From assembly GCF_030268205.1 (NCBI RefSeq), contig NZ_BSQF01000006.1, positions 1 to 64,000 on the forward strand: DNA of 64,000 nt. The letters are read 5' to 3'. The DNA is from Allomuricauda sp. NBRC 101325. Lineage in GTDB: Bacteria > Bacteroidota > Bacteroidia > Flavobacteriales > Flavobacteriaceae. Both the position numbers and the translations under genes were made by a program. Below are positions 26,367 through 35,894 of the stretch, piece by piece. The notes beneath the pieces are model-generated. The model saw nothing but the letters and a program-made list of their open reading frames with translations, searched no databases and was not told the DNA's origin. How positions within the stretch are numbered: position 1 is the stretch's first letter; each line of letters opens with the position of its first letter.

Positions 26367-27071
26367 ATGAGCACACACATTGAAGCCAAAAAAGGGGAAA
26401 TTGCAGAAACAGTCTTAATGCCTGGAGATCCATTGCGTGCCAAATGGATTGCCGAAACCTACTTGGAAAACCCTGTTTGCTACAATAAGATTCGAGGTAT
26501 GTTGGGCTACACTGGCACGTATAAAGGAAAACGCGTCTCCGTGCAAGGCAGTGGCATGGGCATGCCTTCGTCCATGATTTATTTTCATGAATTGATCAAT
26601 GAGTATGATGTGAAAAATATCATTCGAGTGGGTTCCGCAGGGTCCTATCAAAAAGATGTCAAATTGAACGATGTGGTGTTGGCCATGTCCGCCTCAACCA
26701 CTTCGGGCATCAATAATTCCAGGTTCATCAATTCCGATTATTCCCCCACTGCAGATTTCGGGCTTTTTATAAAAGCTGTAAACTATGCCCAGCAAAACAA
26801 CATTCCTTTAAAGGCGGGAAACGTGCTTTCTTCAGACGAGTTTTATAGCGATGATCCAGAAGAATACAAACTTTGGGCTCAATATGGTGTACTCTGTGTA
26901 GAGATGGAAACGGCTGGACTTTATACGATCGCTGCCAAATTCAATGTGCGCGCCCTTACCATTTTAACCATTTCAGATTCTTTAGTAACCCATGAGAGTT
27001 TATCGGCACATGCCCGAGAAACCACCTTTAGTGATATGGTTAAAATTGCCCTAGCGGCTGCTTTGGATTAA
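26367..27071 (+). CDS. deoD: Purine-nucleoside phosphorylase
   Basis: 234-residue DeoD-type hexameric enzyme that splits purine (deoxy)ribonucleosides with phosphate. Motifs are [18 protein letters not shown] (N-terminal phosphate loop), [20 protein letters not shown] and [16 protein letters not shown], with ISDSLVTHE near the end. Downstream of deoC, so the operon feeds deoxyribose and purine bases into central metabolism. The stop overlaps the convergent mechanosensitive-channel gene by four bases. Confidence 0.95.
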   Translation: MSTHIEAKKGEIAETVLMPGDPLRAKWIAETYLENPVCYNKIRGMLGYTGTYKGKRVSVQGSGMGMPSSMIYFHELINEYDVKNIIRVGSAGSYQKDVKLNDVVLAMSASTTSGINNSRFINSDYSPTADFGLFIKAVNYAQQNNIPLKAGNVLSSDEFYSDDPEEYKLWAQYGVLCVEMETAGLYTIAAKFNVRALTILTISDSLVTHESLSAHARETTFSDMVKIALAAALD

Positions 27072-28321
27072 ACTTTTGTTTCTGTTACCAATGAAGTGGG
27101 CAACTCAAAAACCTCCAGAGAAAAGTAGGGTAAGGCGGCCAACAAATGGTCGAAAATATCCGCCATAACATACTCATAGTTTTCCCAACGTTTATCGGAA
27201 CTGAAAGCATAAATTTCCAAAGGAATCCCTTGGGTAGTAGGTTCCAATTGTCGTACCATCAATGTCATTTTTTTATTGATGGCGGAATGACTTTCCAAAT
27301 AATTGGTCACGTACTTTCGAAACACACCAAAATTCGTCAGGTTTCTTCCATTGATCAATAACGACTTATCAATTTTGTTATCAGAATTGTAGGTGTTGAT
27401 TTGTTCTGACCTTGTATCCATATAAGATTTGATCAACTGGATTTTGTTCAAAGCTTTAATGTCATCGGGCGTCAAGAATTTGATGCTCTGTTGACGAATG
27501 ATCAAGGCTCTTTTTATGCGGCGACCACCCGAATCCTGCATTCCCCTCCAATTTTTGAACGAATCGGAAATAAGTGCATAGGTTGGGATAGTGGTAATGG
27601 TCTTATCAAAATTCTGCACCTTTACCGTGGCCAAAGAGATCTCGATGACATCCCCATCGGCGCCATATTTTTCAAAAGTGATCCAATCCCCGATACGTAC
27701 CATATCGTTTATGGTCACTTGAATACTGGCCACCAATCCTAATATAGTATCCTTGAAAATCAACAGCACAACCGCCGAAGCTGCTCCCAATGCCGTAACA
27801 AATTTCCATACCGTGGTTTCTGTGATGATGGCAAAAATGGTAAAGATTCCGATAACCCAAGCGAATATCATAAATACCTGAACATAGCTATCAATGGGCT
27901 TGTCCTTGAATCGAGGGAGCGTTTTTAAATAGCCATTGATACTTTGGAAAACCTTTCGGAAAATGACCAAAACCAAGAGCACAAAAAGAATGCTCATAAT
28001 TTTTATGGCCACCCCTTCAGCATACTCGAAATCGGTAAATGCGACTGGAATGAATTTTAAAAAAATCAACATGGGAAGTACATGTGCCAAATAGCGGGGC
28101 ACTCGGTACATTACCAAAAAATTATCGAAGTTGTTTCGTGAGCTTCTTGCCAATTTGATAGAGGCAGCCCTCAAAATTTTCCAGAGCAGGTAATCCAATA
28201 AAATCACCAAGATCAACATCCCCACCAGCAAAATCAACAGGTTGAGATATGAGGCCCATTCCTCGCCCATTCCCGCTTCCAAGAGTCGGTTGTACAACAA
28301 TCGACCCAACTCCTTATCCAT
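27068..28321 (-). CDS. MscS-type mechanosensitive channel (YbdG-like)
   Basis: About 417 residues with five membrane helices in the N-terminal 190 residues, then the MscS domain: [39 protein letters not shown] and a cytoplasmic beta domain. The Gly/Ala-rich pore helix and IGDWI loop are diagnostic. The long C-terminal part resembles the larger YbdG class. Start chosen at ATG 28321: the upstream ATG at 28342 lies almost on the likely -7 element at 28348. Protects against osmotic downshock by family analogy. Confidence 0.9.
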   Translation of the reverse strand: MDKELGRLLYNRLLEAGMGEEWASYLNLLILLVGMLILVILLDYLLWKILRAASIKLARSSRNNFDNFLVMYRVPRYLAHVLPMLIFLKFIPVAFTDFEYAEGVAIKIMSILFVLLVLVIFRKVFQSINGYLKTLPRFKDKPIDSYVQVFMIFAWVIGIFTIFAIITETTVWKFVTALGAASAVVLLIFKDTILGLVASIQVTINDMVRIGDWITFEKYGADGDVIEISLATVKVQNFDKTITTIPTYALISDSFKNWRGMQDSGGRRIKRALIIRQQSIKFLTPDDIKALNKIQLIKSYMDTRSEQINTYNSDNKIDKSLLINGRNLTNFGVFRKYVTNYLESHSAINKKMTLMVRQLEPTTQGIPLEIYAFSSDKRWENYEYVMADIFDHLLAALPYFSLEVFELPTSLVTETKV

Positions 28322-28347
28322 AAAATTCAACACTGAAAACATGGGCG

Positions 28348-28355
28348 CAAAATTA
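28348..28355 (-). promoter_or_regulatory. Possible -7 element of the MscS gene
   Basis: The minus strand reads TAATTTTG, matching TAnnTTTG, 26 bases before ATG 28321. No -33 TTG seen. Confidence 0.35.
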
Positions 28356-28388
28356 CAGTTTATAATTCAGCATAAAGCTAAAATTATC

Positions 28389-29783
28389 TTAGATCGCACG
28401 CTTAATGGAATCCTGCAATAAATTGATGGCTCGCTCCGATGGTTCCACTTCGTAAGTAGCCTGTAAACGGTCTATTTCCCTTCGGATCCCGTTCAAAAAT
28501 TTTGCTTCGGTAATATTACCTTCTTTGTGGTTGGCAAGGGCCAAATACCATTTGAAATAAGAAAAAGAAACGAAATTTTTCACGAATTGGGCTTCCCGGT
28601 CAATAAGGTTGAACCTTCGAATGACTTTCTTCACTTTTTGGTATTCCCCAAGATGAATCAAGGTCTCAACATAGGTTCTAAAGAATTTGTTCCAATTGTG
28701 CTCCAAGATATCCTTTTCATACATTTCCAATCGATTCTCGGCATATTGCTTGGAATTTAGGTACTGATCGTTATCGTTATAGCATTTCATCAAAGATGAA
28801 ATAAAAAGCGTTCGATTGTATTTATTGGACATTTGACGAGCGAAGGGTCGAGCTTCAATCAACAATTTTAGGGCTTCTTTAGATCTTCCCAATTTGAGCA
28901 AATTGAACGAATAATTGTTCAGGTACATAATGTAATCGTTCCCCTGTTCGGTTATGGACAACTTGCCATAATATAGGGCCAGATCATACTGGTGCATTTT
29001 CATGAGGATAAGCTGCTTGTTCCCGTAATAATTGAGCAGTAATTTCTTGGAATAATAGGAGCCATCTTCCAATTTGGGTTCCAATTCCTTGTAATACCCC
29101 AAGACTTCCTCTAATGCATCATTTTTTAATAATGCCACATAACTCATTAAAATTAGGGTCTGGTATTTATTGTAACCATCTAAACCTTGATCTGTCCAAA
29201 GTCGGGTAAGCCAAGAAATCCACTTGATGGAGTTTTGGGAGATTTTTAAATTGTGGTAGTCGGTAACGATATCAACCGTTGCTTGCGTCATTCGGTTGCT
29301 TACCTCTTTACAACGGGCATAATCATCGTGGTAGTCGTGCACAAATTTGTGAATAAGCTCGTAATCGTTCAAGCGTACACGTACCAGCAAAAACATGAGG
29401 TAATTTTTTACGACCTCATAAAAACGGATAAAATGAAAATGGTGTGGCTCGTATTGTTTGATGAGCTGCAACAGTTCCTTTTCCTCATCTGAAGAAATGG
29501 TGTCGGTTTTAATACGAATATCGAAGTAGTTGAGCCGCTCATAGTATTGATCGGTGCAAAATCCATCCAATCGACTTTGCATCCAGTTCATTAAATGGGA
29601 ATACTTACGCTTATCTATTTTGGGGTCGTAGTCCAATTGGAGGTCTTTGCTACAGACATTTTGGTAAAGCGTTTCAAAAATACCCGCTCGTTCCTCATCT
29701 TGAAATTGCTTTATGCTATTGAGCAAAATAATTTCATGGGGCAATAAAGAATCCGCATAGGTCTGAAATTTTTTAAGCTTCAT
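28389..29783 (-). CDS. Large helical repeat protein, unknown
   Basis: 464 residues without a signal peptide or membrane helix. Regular helical pairs (YDLALYYGKLSITEQG, LLKLGRSKEALKLLIEA, YQKVKKVIRRF) suggest a tetratricopeptide-type superhelix used as a protein-binding scaffold. No catalytic motif seen and no named family recognised; similar unannotated proteins occur in Flavobacteriaceae. Same strand as the MscS gene (46 bases away) and the SDR gene upstream. Confidence 0.7.
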   Translation of the reverse strand: MKLKKFQTYADSLLPHEIILLNSIKQFQDEERAGIFETLYQNVCSKDLQLDYDPKIDKRKYSHLMNWMQSRLDGFCTDQYYERLNYFDIRIKTDTISSDEEKELLQLIKQYEPHHFHFIRFYEVVKNYLMFLLVRVRLNDYELIHKFVHDYHDDYARCKEVSNRMTQATVDIVTDYHNLKISQNSIKWISWLTRLWTDQGLDGYNKYQTLILMSYVALLKNDALEEVLGYYKELEPKLEDGSYYSKKLLLNYYGNKQLILMKMHQYDLALYYGKLSITEQGNDYIMYLNNYSFNLLKLGRSKEALKLLIEARPFARQMSNKYNRTLFISSLMKCYNDNDQYLNSKQYAENRLEMYEKDILEHNWNKFFRTYVETLIHLGEYQKVKKVIRRFNLIDREAQFVKNFVSFSYFKWYLALANHKEGNITEAKFLNGIRREIDRLQATYEVEPSERAINLLQDSIKRAI

Positions 29784-29840
29784 ATTTCAATCGCTTTGTT
29801 TGTTCAATTTCCAGAATGCGGATTCTTTAAAACGAGGGTT

Positions 29841-30578
29841 TTACATGACCAACCCACCATCCACACTTAGGACAATTCCGTTTATAAAACTCGCTTCATC
29901 TGACGATAAGAATACATAGGCATTGGCAATATCTTCGGGAGTTCCCATTCGGCCGAGTGGTGTTTTTTCCTCAAGACCTTGAATTACCTTTTCTGGAATG
30001 GTACCCACCATTTCGGTAGCAATAAATCCAGGGGCAACAGCATTCACACAAATTCCTTTTCGGCCCAATTCACGCGCCCAAACCTTCGTCATTCCAATGA
30101 CACCTGATTTTGTAGCCACATAATTGGTTTGTCCAAAATTGCCGTACAGCCCCACAATGGATGCAGCATTAATAATTCTACCGCTCCCCTGCTCCACCAT
30201 ATGTTCCGATACGGCTTGGGTACAATTAAAAACTCCAGTCAGGTTTACATCGATGACCATTTTCCATTGTTCTGGGGTCATTTTCTTTAAAGTGGCATCC
30301 CGAGTGATTCCTGCATTGTTGATCAATATATCAATACGACCATGGTTGTCGATGATTTCCTTAACGGCAGCGTCTACAGATTCACGATCTACCGTATTTA
30401 CCTCCTGAAAATGAAAAGGCATACCTTTATAGGTATTGAACAAATCTCCTGCTGCTTTGGCATCAATATCCCAACAAATCACGGTTGCTCCTTCTTCCAA
30501 AAACCGTTTAACCGTTGCTTTACCAATTCCTTTGGCCCCACCAGTTACGATGGCCACTTTATTTTTTAGTCGTTCCAT
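29841..30578 (-). CDS. SDR family 3-oxoacyl-(ACP/CoA) reductase
   Basis: 245-residue short-chain dehydrogenase. The nucleotide motif is VTGGAKGIGKA (11-21), NNAG is at 87-90, catalytic Ser140, Tyr153 and Lys157 are in place, and the C-terminus ends SVDGGLVM. Sequence style is that of FabG/PhbB, interconverting 3-oxo- and 3-hydroxyacyl thioesters. Asp37 after the second beta strand (WDID) may favour NADH. It is divergent from the five-gene acyl-uptake operon at 30964-38387, which suggests a shared pathway. Confidence 0.88.
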   Translation of the reverse strand: MERLKNKVAIVTGGAKGIGKATVKRFLEEGATVICWDIDAKAAGDLFNTYKGMPFHFQEVNTVDRESVDAAVKEIIDNHGRIDILINNAGITRDATLKKMTPEQWKMVIDVNLTGVFNCTQAVSEHMVEQGSGRIINAASIVGLYGNFGQTNYVATKSGVIGMTKVWARELGRKGICVNAVAPGFIATEMVGTIPEKVIQGLEEKTPLGRMGTPEDIANAYVFLSSDEASFINGIVLSVDGGLVM

Positions 30579-30604
30579 GTTTTAAATTTTGGATAAAGCT
30601 AACG

Positions 30605-30618
30605 CTATTGGTCAATAG
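30605..30618. promoter_or_regulatory. Near-palindrome at the SDR start site
   Basis: CTATTGGTCAATAG has perfect 6-base arms around a 2-base centre and sits between the SDR -7 element (30619-30626) and its ATG. It is therefore placed to overlap the transcription start, a typical repressor position. Confidence 0.4.
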
Positions 30619-30626
30619 CAAAGTTA
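30619..30626 (-). promoter_or_regulatory. Possible -7 element of the SDR gene
   Basis: The minus strand reads TAACTTTG, matching TAnnTTTG, 40 bases before the SDR ATG at 30578. No clear -33 TTG. The rest of the 385-base divergent gap (30579-30963) is very AT-rich and holds no gene I can support; no exact consensus promoter was found for the symporter. Confidence 0.5.
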
Positions 30627-30963
30627 GATAAATCGCATTTTAAAATAGTGACTTTTATACCTTATATTTTTTATATAATTGATTTTTAATTATTTATATA
30701 ATTTTTTAAATATATTGACTTTTTAATTTTTAATCCAAAATGTTAGCCTATTGGATAGAATATTAGGTAAAAAAGTTCTAAATTTTATCCAAATTACCAT
30801 AAAAATTGAATATTACCTTAAAAAAGTCCACACCTACTATTTAATTATCCCTTGACTCTTTCTCAACAAAATCAATCATATTTAAATGCGATATTCATAT
30901 TATATCGTCTTATTATTTAATGATTACTCATTTTATAACAACCTAAGATACCAATCTCAAATT

Positions 30964-32475
30964 ATGACTAACGCTTACCAAATTACCACCTTAATTGTCC
31001 TTATTGGATTTATGTCCCTACTATTTTATTTGGTATACAAGTCAAGAGCATCGTCAGATAGTTTAGAGGTGTACGCTTTGGGGAATAAATCCTTTTCATC
31101 CATATCGGTTGCCTTATCATTGGCCGCATCCATTACCAGTGCAGCCACCTTTATTATAAATCCAGGTTTTATTGCACTTTATGGTTTAAGTGCCTTTATA
31201 GCATTTGGGGTGGTCATGCCCTTTGCCATTTATGCGGCCCTTATCATTTTTATAAAGCGTTTTCGAAAATATGGCATGGATGTAAAGTCCATATCCATTG
31301 CAGATTGGGTAGGTAAGCGATACGACTCTCGTTTTCTTAAGATCCTATTCGGGTTATTAAGTATGTTATTGATCACTTTTATTGTTTTGATTTGCGTTGG
31401 GATGACCAAGGTGGTATCGAAGGCATTGAACGCCAATGAGCTTTCCATACTTATTATTATAGTGGCCGTTGTGTTCACTTATATGATGATTGGCGGAGCC
31501 AACACCATGGTCTACACCAATTCGGTGCAAGCTATTTTAATGATTGTCGTTGCAGTGCTCCTTTTGGGTTCTGGAGCTTACCTACTTTTTAAAACTGGGG
31601 ATGATGGTTTTATTAACCGTTTGAACGAAATTGACCCTTCACTAACACAAACATTCAACAAACAAAGTCCGTTGTTTCGGGATTTCTTCGAAGTAGTGGT
31701 CTGCAACACCATAGTAGGTATTGCCATAGTTTGTCAACCACATATCTTGACCAAATCCCTATTGATCAAAAAAGATTCACAGGTCAATAAGTTCCTTTTA
31801 TATACGGTGCTTGTGCTATTGCTGTTCTTCTCTGTGGTTTTTGTGGGCATCTATGCCCGAATAAGCTTCCCTGATCTGATGTACAATGGAGCCAAGCTGA
31901 ACATGGATGGAATTGTTTCAGCCTACGTACTGTACCGATTCCCAGTTTATGTGGGCATTGTGGTGATTTTGGGCCTTTTGGCCGCTGGCCTTTCCACTTT
32001 GGAGGGATTGATCCAATCCATACCTACTACCATCACCAACGATTTTGTAATGCCGTTGACCAAAATGGCGAACCTAAAAGCAGCTCCGATGAAGATCAAC
32101 AAAGTGTTGACGGTAATTGTTGGAGTGATTGCCATTTTGTTGTCTTATGATCAATTAGTGAACCCAAGTTTGAGCGTGGGAATTTTTGCCCAAAACGGGG
32201 TGTATGCCTTTTTCTCGGCAGCCTTTGTACCCGTGTTCTTTGGCATTTTTACAAAAACCCAAAACAAATGGATTCCTATAGCGGCCTCTCTAGTGGCCAT
32301 TACCACACACTTTAGTGTGTATTATTTGGAACTGACACCTTATATGGAAGGTATGGCAGTAAAAAACCCAGCCATTGCCTCTGCGCTTGCTCTGATTTCA
32401 TCAACCATCACGGGATTGGTCATTTACGCCATAAAACCCATGAACAAAAAAGTACAAGAATATGCCAGCGCCTAA
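30964..32475 (+). CDS. Sodium:solute symporter family protein
   Basis: 503 residues with about 13 membrane helices, SSS family. Features include YALGNKSFSSISVALSLAASITSAATF in the first helices (the Na+-site Ser/Thr-rich region), ISIADWVGKRY and GLLAAGLSTLEGLIQSIPTT in the middle. Imports a small organic solute, often a carboxylate, with sodium. ATG 30964 starts the first helix; the in-frame ATG 30886 adds 26 unlikely residues. First gene of a five-gene operon, overlapping the next by 14 bases. Confidence 0.9.
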   Translation: MTNAYQITTLIVLIGFMSLLFYLVYKSRASSDSLEVYALGNKSFSSISVALSLAASITSAATFIINPGFIALYGLSAFIAFGVVMPFAIYAALIIFIKRFRKYGMDVKSISIADWVGKRYDSRFLKILFGLLSMLLITFIVLICVGMTKVVSKALNANELSILIIIVAVVFTYMMIGGANTMVYTNSVQAILMIVVAVLLLGSGAYLLFKTGDDGFINRLNEIDPSLTQTFNKQSPLFRDFFEVVVCNTIVGIAIVCQPHILTKSLLIKKDSQVNKFLLYTVLVLLLFFSVVFVGIYARISFPDLMYNGAKLNMDGIVSAYVLYRFPVYVGIVVILGLLAAGLSTLEGLIQSIPTTITNDFVMPLTKMANLKAAPMKINKVLTVIVGVIAILLSYDQLVNPSLSVGIFAQNGVYAFFSAAFVPVFFGIFTKTQNKWIPIAASLVAITTHFSVYYLELTPYMEGMAVKNPAIASALALISSTITGLVIYAIKPMNKKVQEYASA

Positions 32476-33415
32476 ATTCATTCAGAAGTCATGGAGGTGG
32501 ACCCTTAGTGCCATACTCGCATTGACTTTTACACAAAATAGTATGGGACAAGATATTGCATCCAAGAAAATACATCTTCCAGATCAAAAATTGGAAATCC
32601 ATTACCTGCAAGCAGGTCAAGGAAAAACCAAATGGGTTTTGATTCATGGATTGGGCAGTTACGCCAAGGCCTACACTAAAATATTATCCAACCTACCAGG
32701 ACATATAGAAGCTTATGCTTTGGACCTCCCTGGATTTGGAGAAACAGCACTGGATGGGACAACCATTTCCATGGAAAACTATGCCGCGGTTGTGGATGAA
32801 TTCATTAAAGAACTTGGTTTACAACATGTGGTTTTGGCAGGGCACTCCATGGGAGGGCAAGTTGCAATGACGGCTGCCATAAATCAACCCAAATGGTTAA
32901 AAAGCCTCATACTTTTTGCTCCAGCAGGTATCGAACAGTTTACAGCAAAAGACCACGCATGGTTCGAGGCCGTTGCCACCGAATCATTATATCTGAATTT
33001 GACCGACGAACAAATCCGTCAAAATTTCAATGTGAATTTCTACGGCATGCAACTCCCGCAAGATGCAGAGTTCATGTACCAAGACCGTATAAAAATCAAA
33101 GAGGATTCTGAGGGTTATAAAACCTATTGCTCCACCACGGTTGCGAGCATCAAAGCCATGCTTTCGGGTCCTGTTTACGACCAAATAGGTCAAATTAAAG
33201 TGCCTACACTGGTGCTTTTCGGAAAGAATGATCTTTTGATTCCCAATAAAATTCTACATCCTGATCTAACCATTTCCCAATTAATGGAAACGCTTCAAAA
33301 CGACTATCCAACAACAACAAACAAACTATTGGACGAAGCGGGACATTTTATCATCTGGGACCAGTCGGATAAGGTTGTGGAAGAAATTCAAAATTTCACA
33401 GATGCACACAAATAA
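32462..33415 (+). CDS. Secreted alpha/beta hydrolase
   Basis: 317 residues with a probable signal peptide (WTLSAILALTFTQNSMGQ). Catalytic triad Ser129 (GHSMGGQ), Asp257 (FGKNDLL) and His295 (GHFIIWD); oxyanion-hole motif VLIHGLGSYAKAY. A lid domain (about 155-235) gives substrate choice. Periplasmic ester, lactone or thioester cleavage is inferred. It is embedded between a symporter and a TonB receptor, 23 bases before the latter, so it probably processes the imported compound. Confidence 0.88.
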   Translation: MPAPKFIQKSWRWTLSAILALTFTQNSMGQDIASKKIHLPDQKLEIHYLQAGQGKTKWVLIHGLGSYAKAYTKILSNLPGHIEAYALDLPGFGETALDGTTISMENYAAVVDEFIKELGLQHVVLAGHSMGGQVAMTAAINQPKWLKSLILFAPAGIEQFTAKDHAWFEAVATESLYLNLTDEQIRQNFNVNFYGMQLPQDAEFMYQDRIKIKEDSEGYKTYCSTTVASIKAMLSGPVYDQIGQIKVPTLVLFGKNDLLIPNKILHPDLTISQLMETLQNDYPTTTNKLLDEAGHFIIWDQSDKVVEEIQNFTDAHK

Positions 33416-33438
33416 TTAATAACTAAACTAAACAAACA

Positions 33439-35874
33439 ATGAAACTTTTACAGACACTATTAGTATTGTTCATGGGCGTTACAGGACTATTTGCCCAAGA
33501 TGTTGCTGTAAGCGGTACCGTTACTGATGAGGATGGAAATCCTCTTGAAGGCGCAAGCGTATATGTGGCGGAGATCAGTGTTGGTACCACAACAGATGCC
33601 AGTGGACATTACGAATTACTATTAAAACAAGGAAAACACATCGTCCAATTTTCATACATCGGGTTCTCACCCGTTGCCAGACCCATTACCTTAGGGGCAT
33701 CGGGCATGACCATTGATGTGAGTTTACAGGCCAGCATGAGCTTGGATGAAGTAGTCATCGTTTCAGGATCCAAAAAAGCTGAAAAAATTACTAGCTCACC
33801 TGCAACAGTTGTGACCATTTCACCAAGACAGATCAATGAATATGCTGGTAATCCAGCAGAATTGTTGGCCAGAAAAAAAGGGATTGACTACTTCAGAGCT
33901 GGTATTGCGACCCCAGCGTTCAACATTAGAGGTTTTAACTCCAACTTTAATTCAAAAAACCTTCAGGTGGCTGATGGTAGAATTTCCAGTCTAATTGCCA
34001 CAGGTCTTCCAATGGGGCCATTGACAACCACTGTAAAGGAAGATATTGAACAAATCGAGGTGGTTTTGGGACCGAATGCAACGCTTTATGGACCCAACGC
34101 CCATAATGGATTGCTAAATACGATCACCAAAGACCCAAGAAGATACGAAGGCACCACCATCGCCACCAATTTAGGTGTAAACAGCGATGGAAATGGGTAC
34201 TATTCAGGAAGACTTCGTTTTGCCAAAAAATTGAGTGACAAGTGGGCTTTCAAAGCTACTGGAGAATACACCAAGGCAACTGAATTTATTTATGCGGATT
34301 CTGTTTATATCGATAGGGATTTGGATGGCATCAAAGAAGGATATCCAGAATACGATTTGGACAACGACGTAAAGTTTTTCAAAACGGAAGCCAGCGCCTA
34401 TTATTCACCTACAGAAGGCACAGACCTTATCGCAACTTACGGACACAGTAACAGCACTTATCTTTCCCCGACCAATGTGGGAAGAAACCAAATTATTGAT
34501 TGGAGAATCAGCTTCTATCAATTGCGCTTTAAGACCCGTAATTTCTTTGCTCAGGCCTATTATACCACCAGTAAAACGGATGACACTTATTCCATCGACG
34601 AAAGAACCAAGCAATACTATCGTGGTATCGACGCTGGTCTTTCGGAAGAAGAAGCATCGGGCGATTTTTCCTATGCCAGTGCCGCTAAATTTGTAGATGA
34701 TTCCAAACGTTGGAATGCAGAAGTTCAGTATTCAAACACCCTTTTTGATGATAAATTGGAATTTGTAACAGGGCTTCAATGGCAATTGGATATGGCCAAC
34801 AGTAAAGGCTCCTATCTATTGGATGAAGGAGGCGATATAGAAGTAAACCAACTTGGGGGTTACCTTCACTTGGATTACGACTTTGGAAGCGGGTTCCGAG
34901 GTATTGCAGCAACCCGTATCGATAACCACGAAATTTATGGTACCAATGTGATTCCAAAACTTGGGGTACTTAAAGAGTTTGATAAAGGAACACTTCGTTT
35001 CACATACGGTCAAGGTATTGCCGCCCCGACCATTCTTAACATGTACGGAAACCTATTCTCTGGGTTGATCTTGGGTAACTCTGATGGTTTCACCCTTACC
35101 GATGGAACAGTGGTTCCTGCTCAAGGAGTTGAAAAAGTGGATACCTATGAAGTTGGATATCGTGGCTCTTTGACACCAAAACTATATGGAGATTTTAATG
35201 CCTACTATAACATAAACAAAGATTTCTTGAGTCCTGTTACCGTAATTGGTGTTGCAACTCATAGAGGAGATACTCCCATTGAGGAAGTTCAATCTGGATA
35301 TGCCTTCTACAATGGTTTGGTTGCCACTTACATCAACTTTGGACGCGTAAATACCTATGGTGCCGATTTCTCTTTGACCTATAGCATTTCACCTAAATGG
35401 AGCGCAACAGCAAACTATTCCTATTTCGATTATTCATTTGATGAAAATGATTCTGACAATGATTTTAACAATGATGGCAATGTTGACTTTTTAGACTTCT
35501 TGATCAATTCACCTACCAATAAAATTGGAGCAGGAATCAATTATAGTGGAGATAAATTCTTTGGAGGAATGTTTGGAAGATGGGTTGAGGAATACAATTA
35601 TTTCTCAAGCTATCAAATTGCCTCTGAGACTTTGCCAGGGTACACCTATAGAGGAACCCCGATTGTTGAAAATGCAAGAAGCACTGATTCATTCAACTAT
35701 GGTCCATTGGGAGGTTTTGTAACCTTCGACCTCAACTTTGGATACCACTTTAATAAAAACTTTACGCTTTCGTTTGCGGCTACCAACCTGTTCAATACAG
35801 AAATGAGAGAGTTCACTGCAGCTCCCCCAACTGGCGGCTTATACGTATTGGAAGCAAAATTGAACTTGGATTAA
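33439..35874 (+). CDS. TonB-dependent outer-membrane receptor
   Basis: 811 residues. Signal peptide MKLLQTLLVLFMGVTGLFAQ, a carboxypeptidase-regulatory-like domain (VSGTVTDEDGNPLEGASV, about 25-100), the plug domain (ISPRQINEYAGNPAELLARK onward) and a beta-barrel. Near residues 670-695 a loop reads DENDSDNDFNNDGNVDFLDF, an EF-hand-like calcium site. No SusD partner follows, so it is a CirA-like single-component receptor and not a SusC. It supplies outer-membrane uptake for this operon. Confidence 0.92.
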   Translation: MKLLQTLLVLFMGVTGLFAQDVAVSGTVTDEDGNPLEGASVYVAEISVGTTTDASGHYELLLKQGKHIVQFSYIGFSPVARPITLGASGMTIDVSLQASMSLDEVVIVSGSKKAEKITSSPATVVTISPRQINEYAGNPAELLARKKGIDYFRAGIATPAFNIRGFNSNFNSKNLQVADGRISSLIATGLPMGPLTTTVKEDIEQIEVVLGPNATLYGPNAHNGLLNTITKDPRRYEGTTIATNLGVNSDGNGYYSGRLRFAKKLSDKWAFKATGEYTKATEFIYADSVYIDRDLDGIKEGYPEYDLDNDVKFFKTEASAYYSPTEGTDLIATYGHSNSTYLSPTNVGRNQIIDWRISFYQLRFKTRNFFAQAYYTTSKTDDTYSIDERTKQYYRGIDAGLSEEEASGDFSYASAAKFVDDSKRWNAEVQYSNTLFDDKLEFVTGLQWQLDMANSKGSYLLDEGGDIEVNQLGGYLHLDYDFGSGFRGIAATRIDNHEIYGTNVIPKLGVLKEFDKGTLRFTYGQGIAAPTILNMYGNLFSGLILGNSDGFTLTDGTVVPAQGVEKVDTYEVGYRGSLTPKLYGDFNAYYNINKDFLSPVTVIGVATHRGDTPIEEVQSGYAFYNGLVATYINFGRVNTYGADFSLTYSISPKWSATANYSYFDYSFDENDSDNDFNNDGNVDFLDFLINSPTNKIGAGINYSGDKFFGGMFGRWVEEYNYFSSYQIASETLPGYTYRGTPIVENARSTDSFNYGPLGGFVTFDLNFGYHFNKNFTLSFAATNLFNTEMREFTAAPPTGGLYVLEAKLNLD

Positions 35875-35894
35875 CAAACAGTCAAATAGCATAG

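Noticed and set aside
33439..35874. TonB receptor as a SusC homologue
   Set aside because: It is shorter than SusC, lacks the SusC-type plug motifs and has no SusD neighbour.
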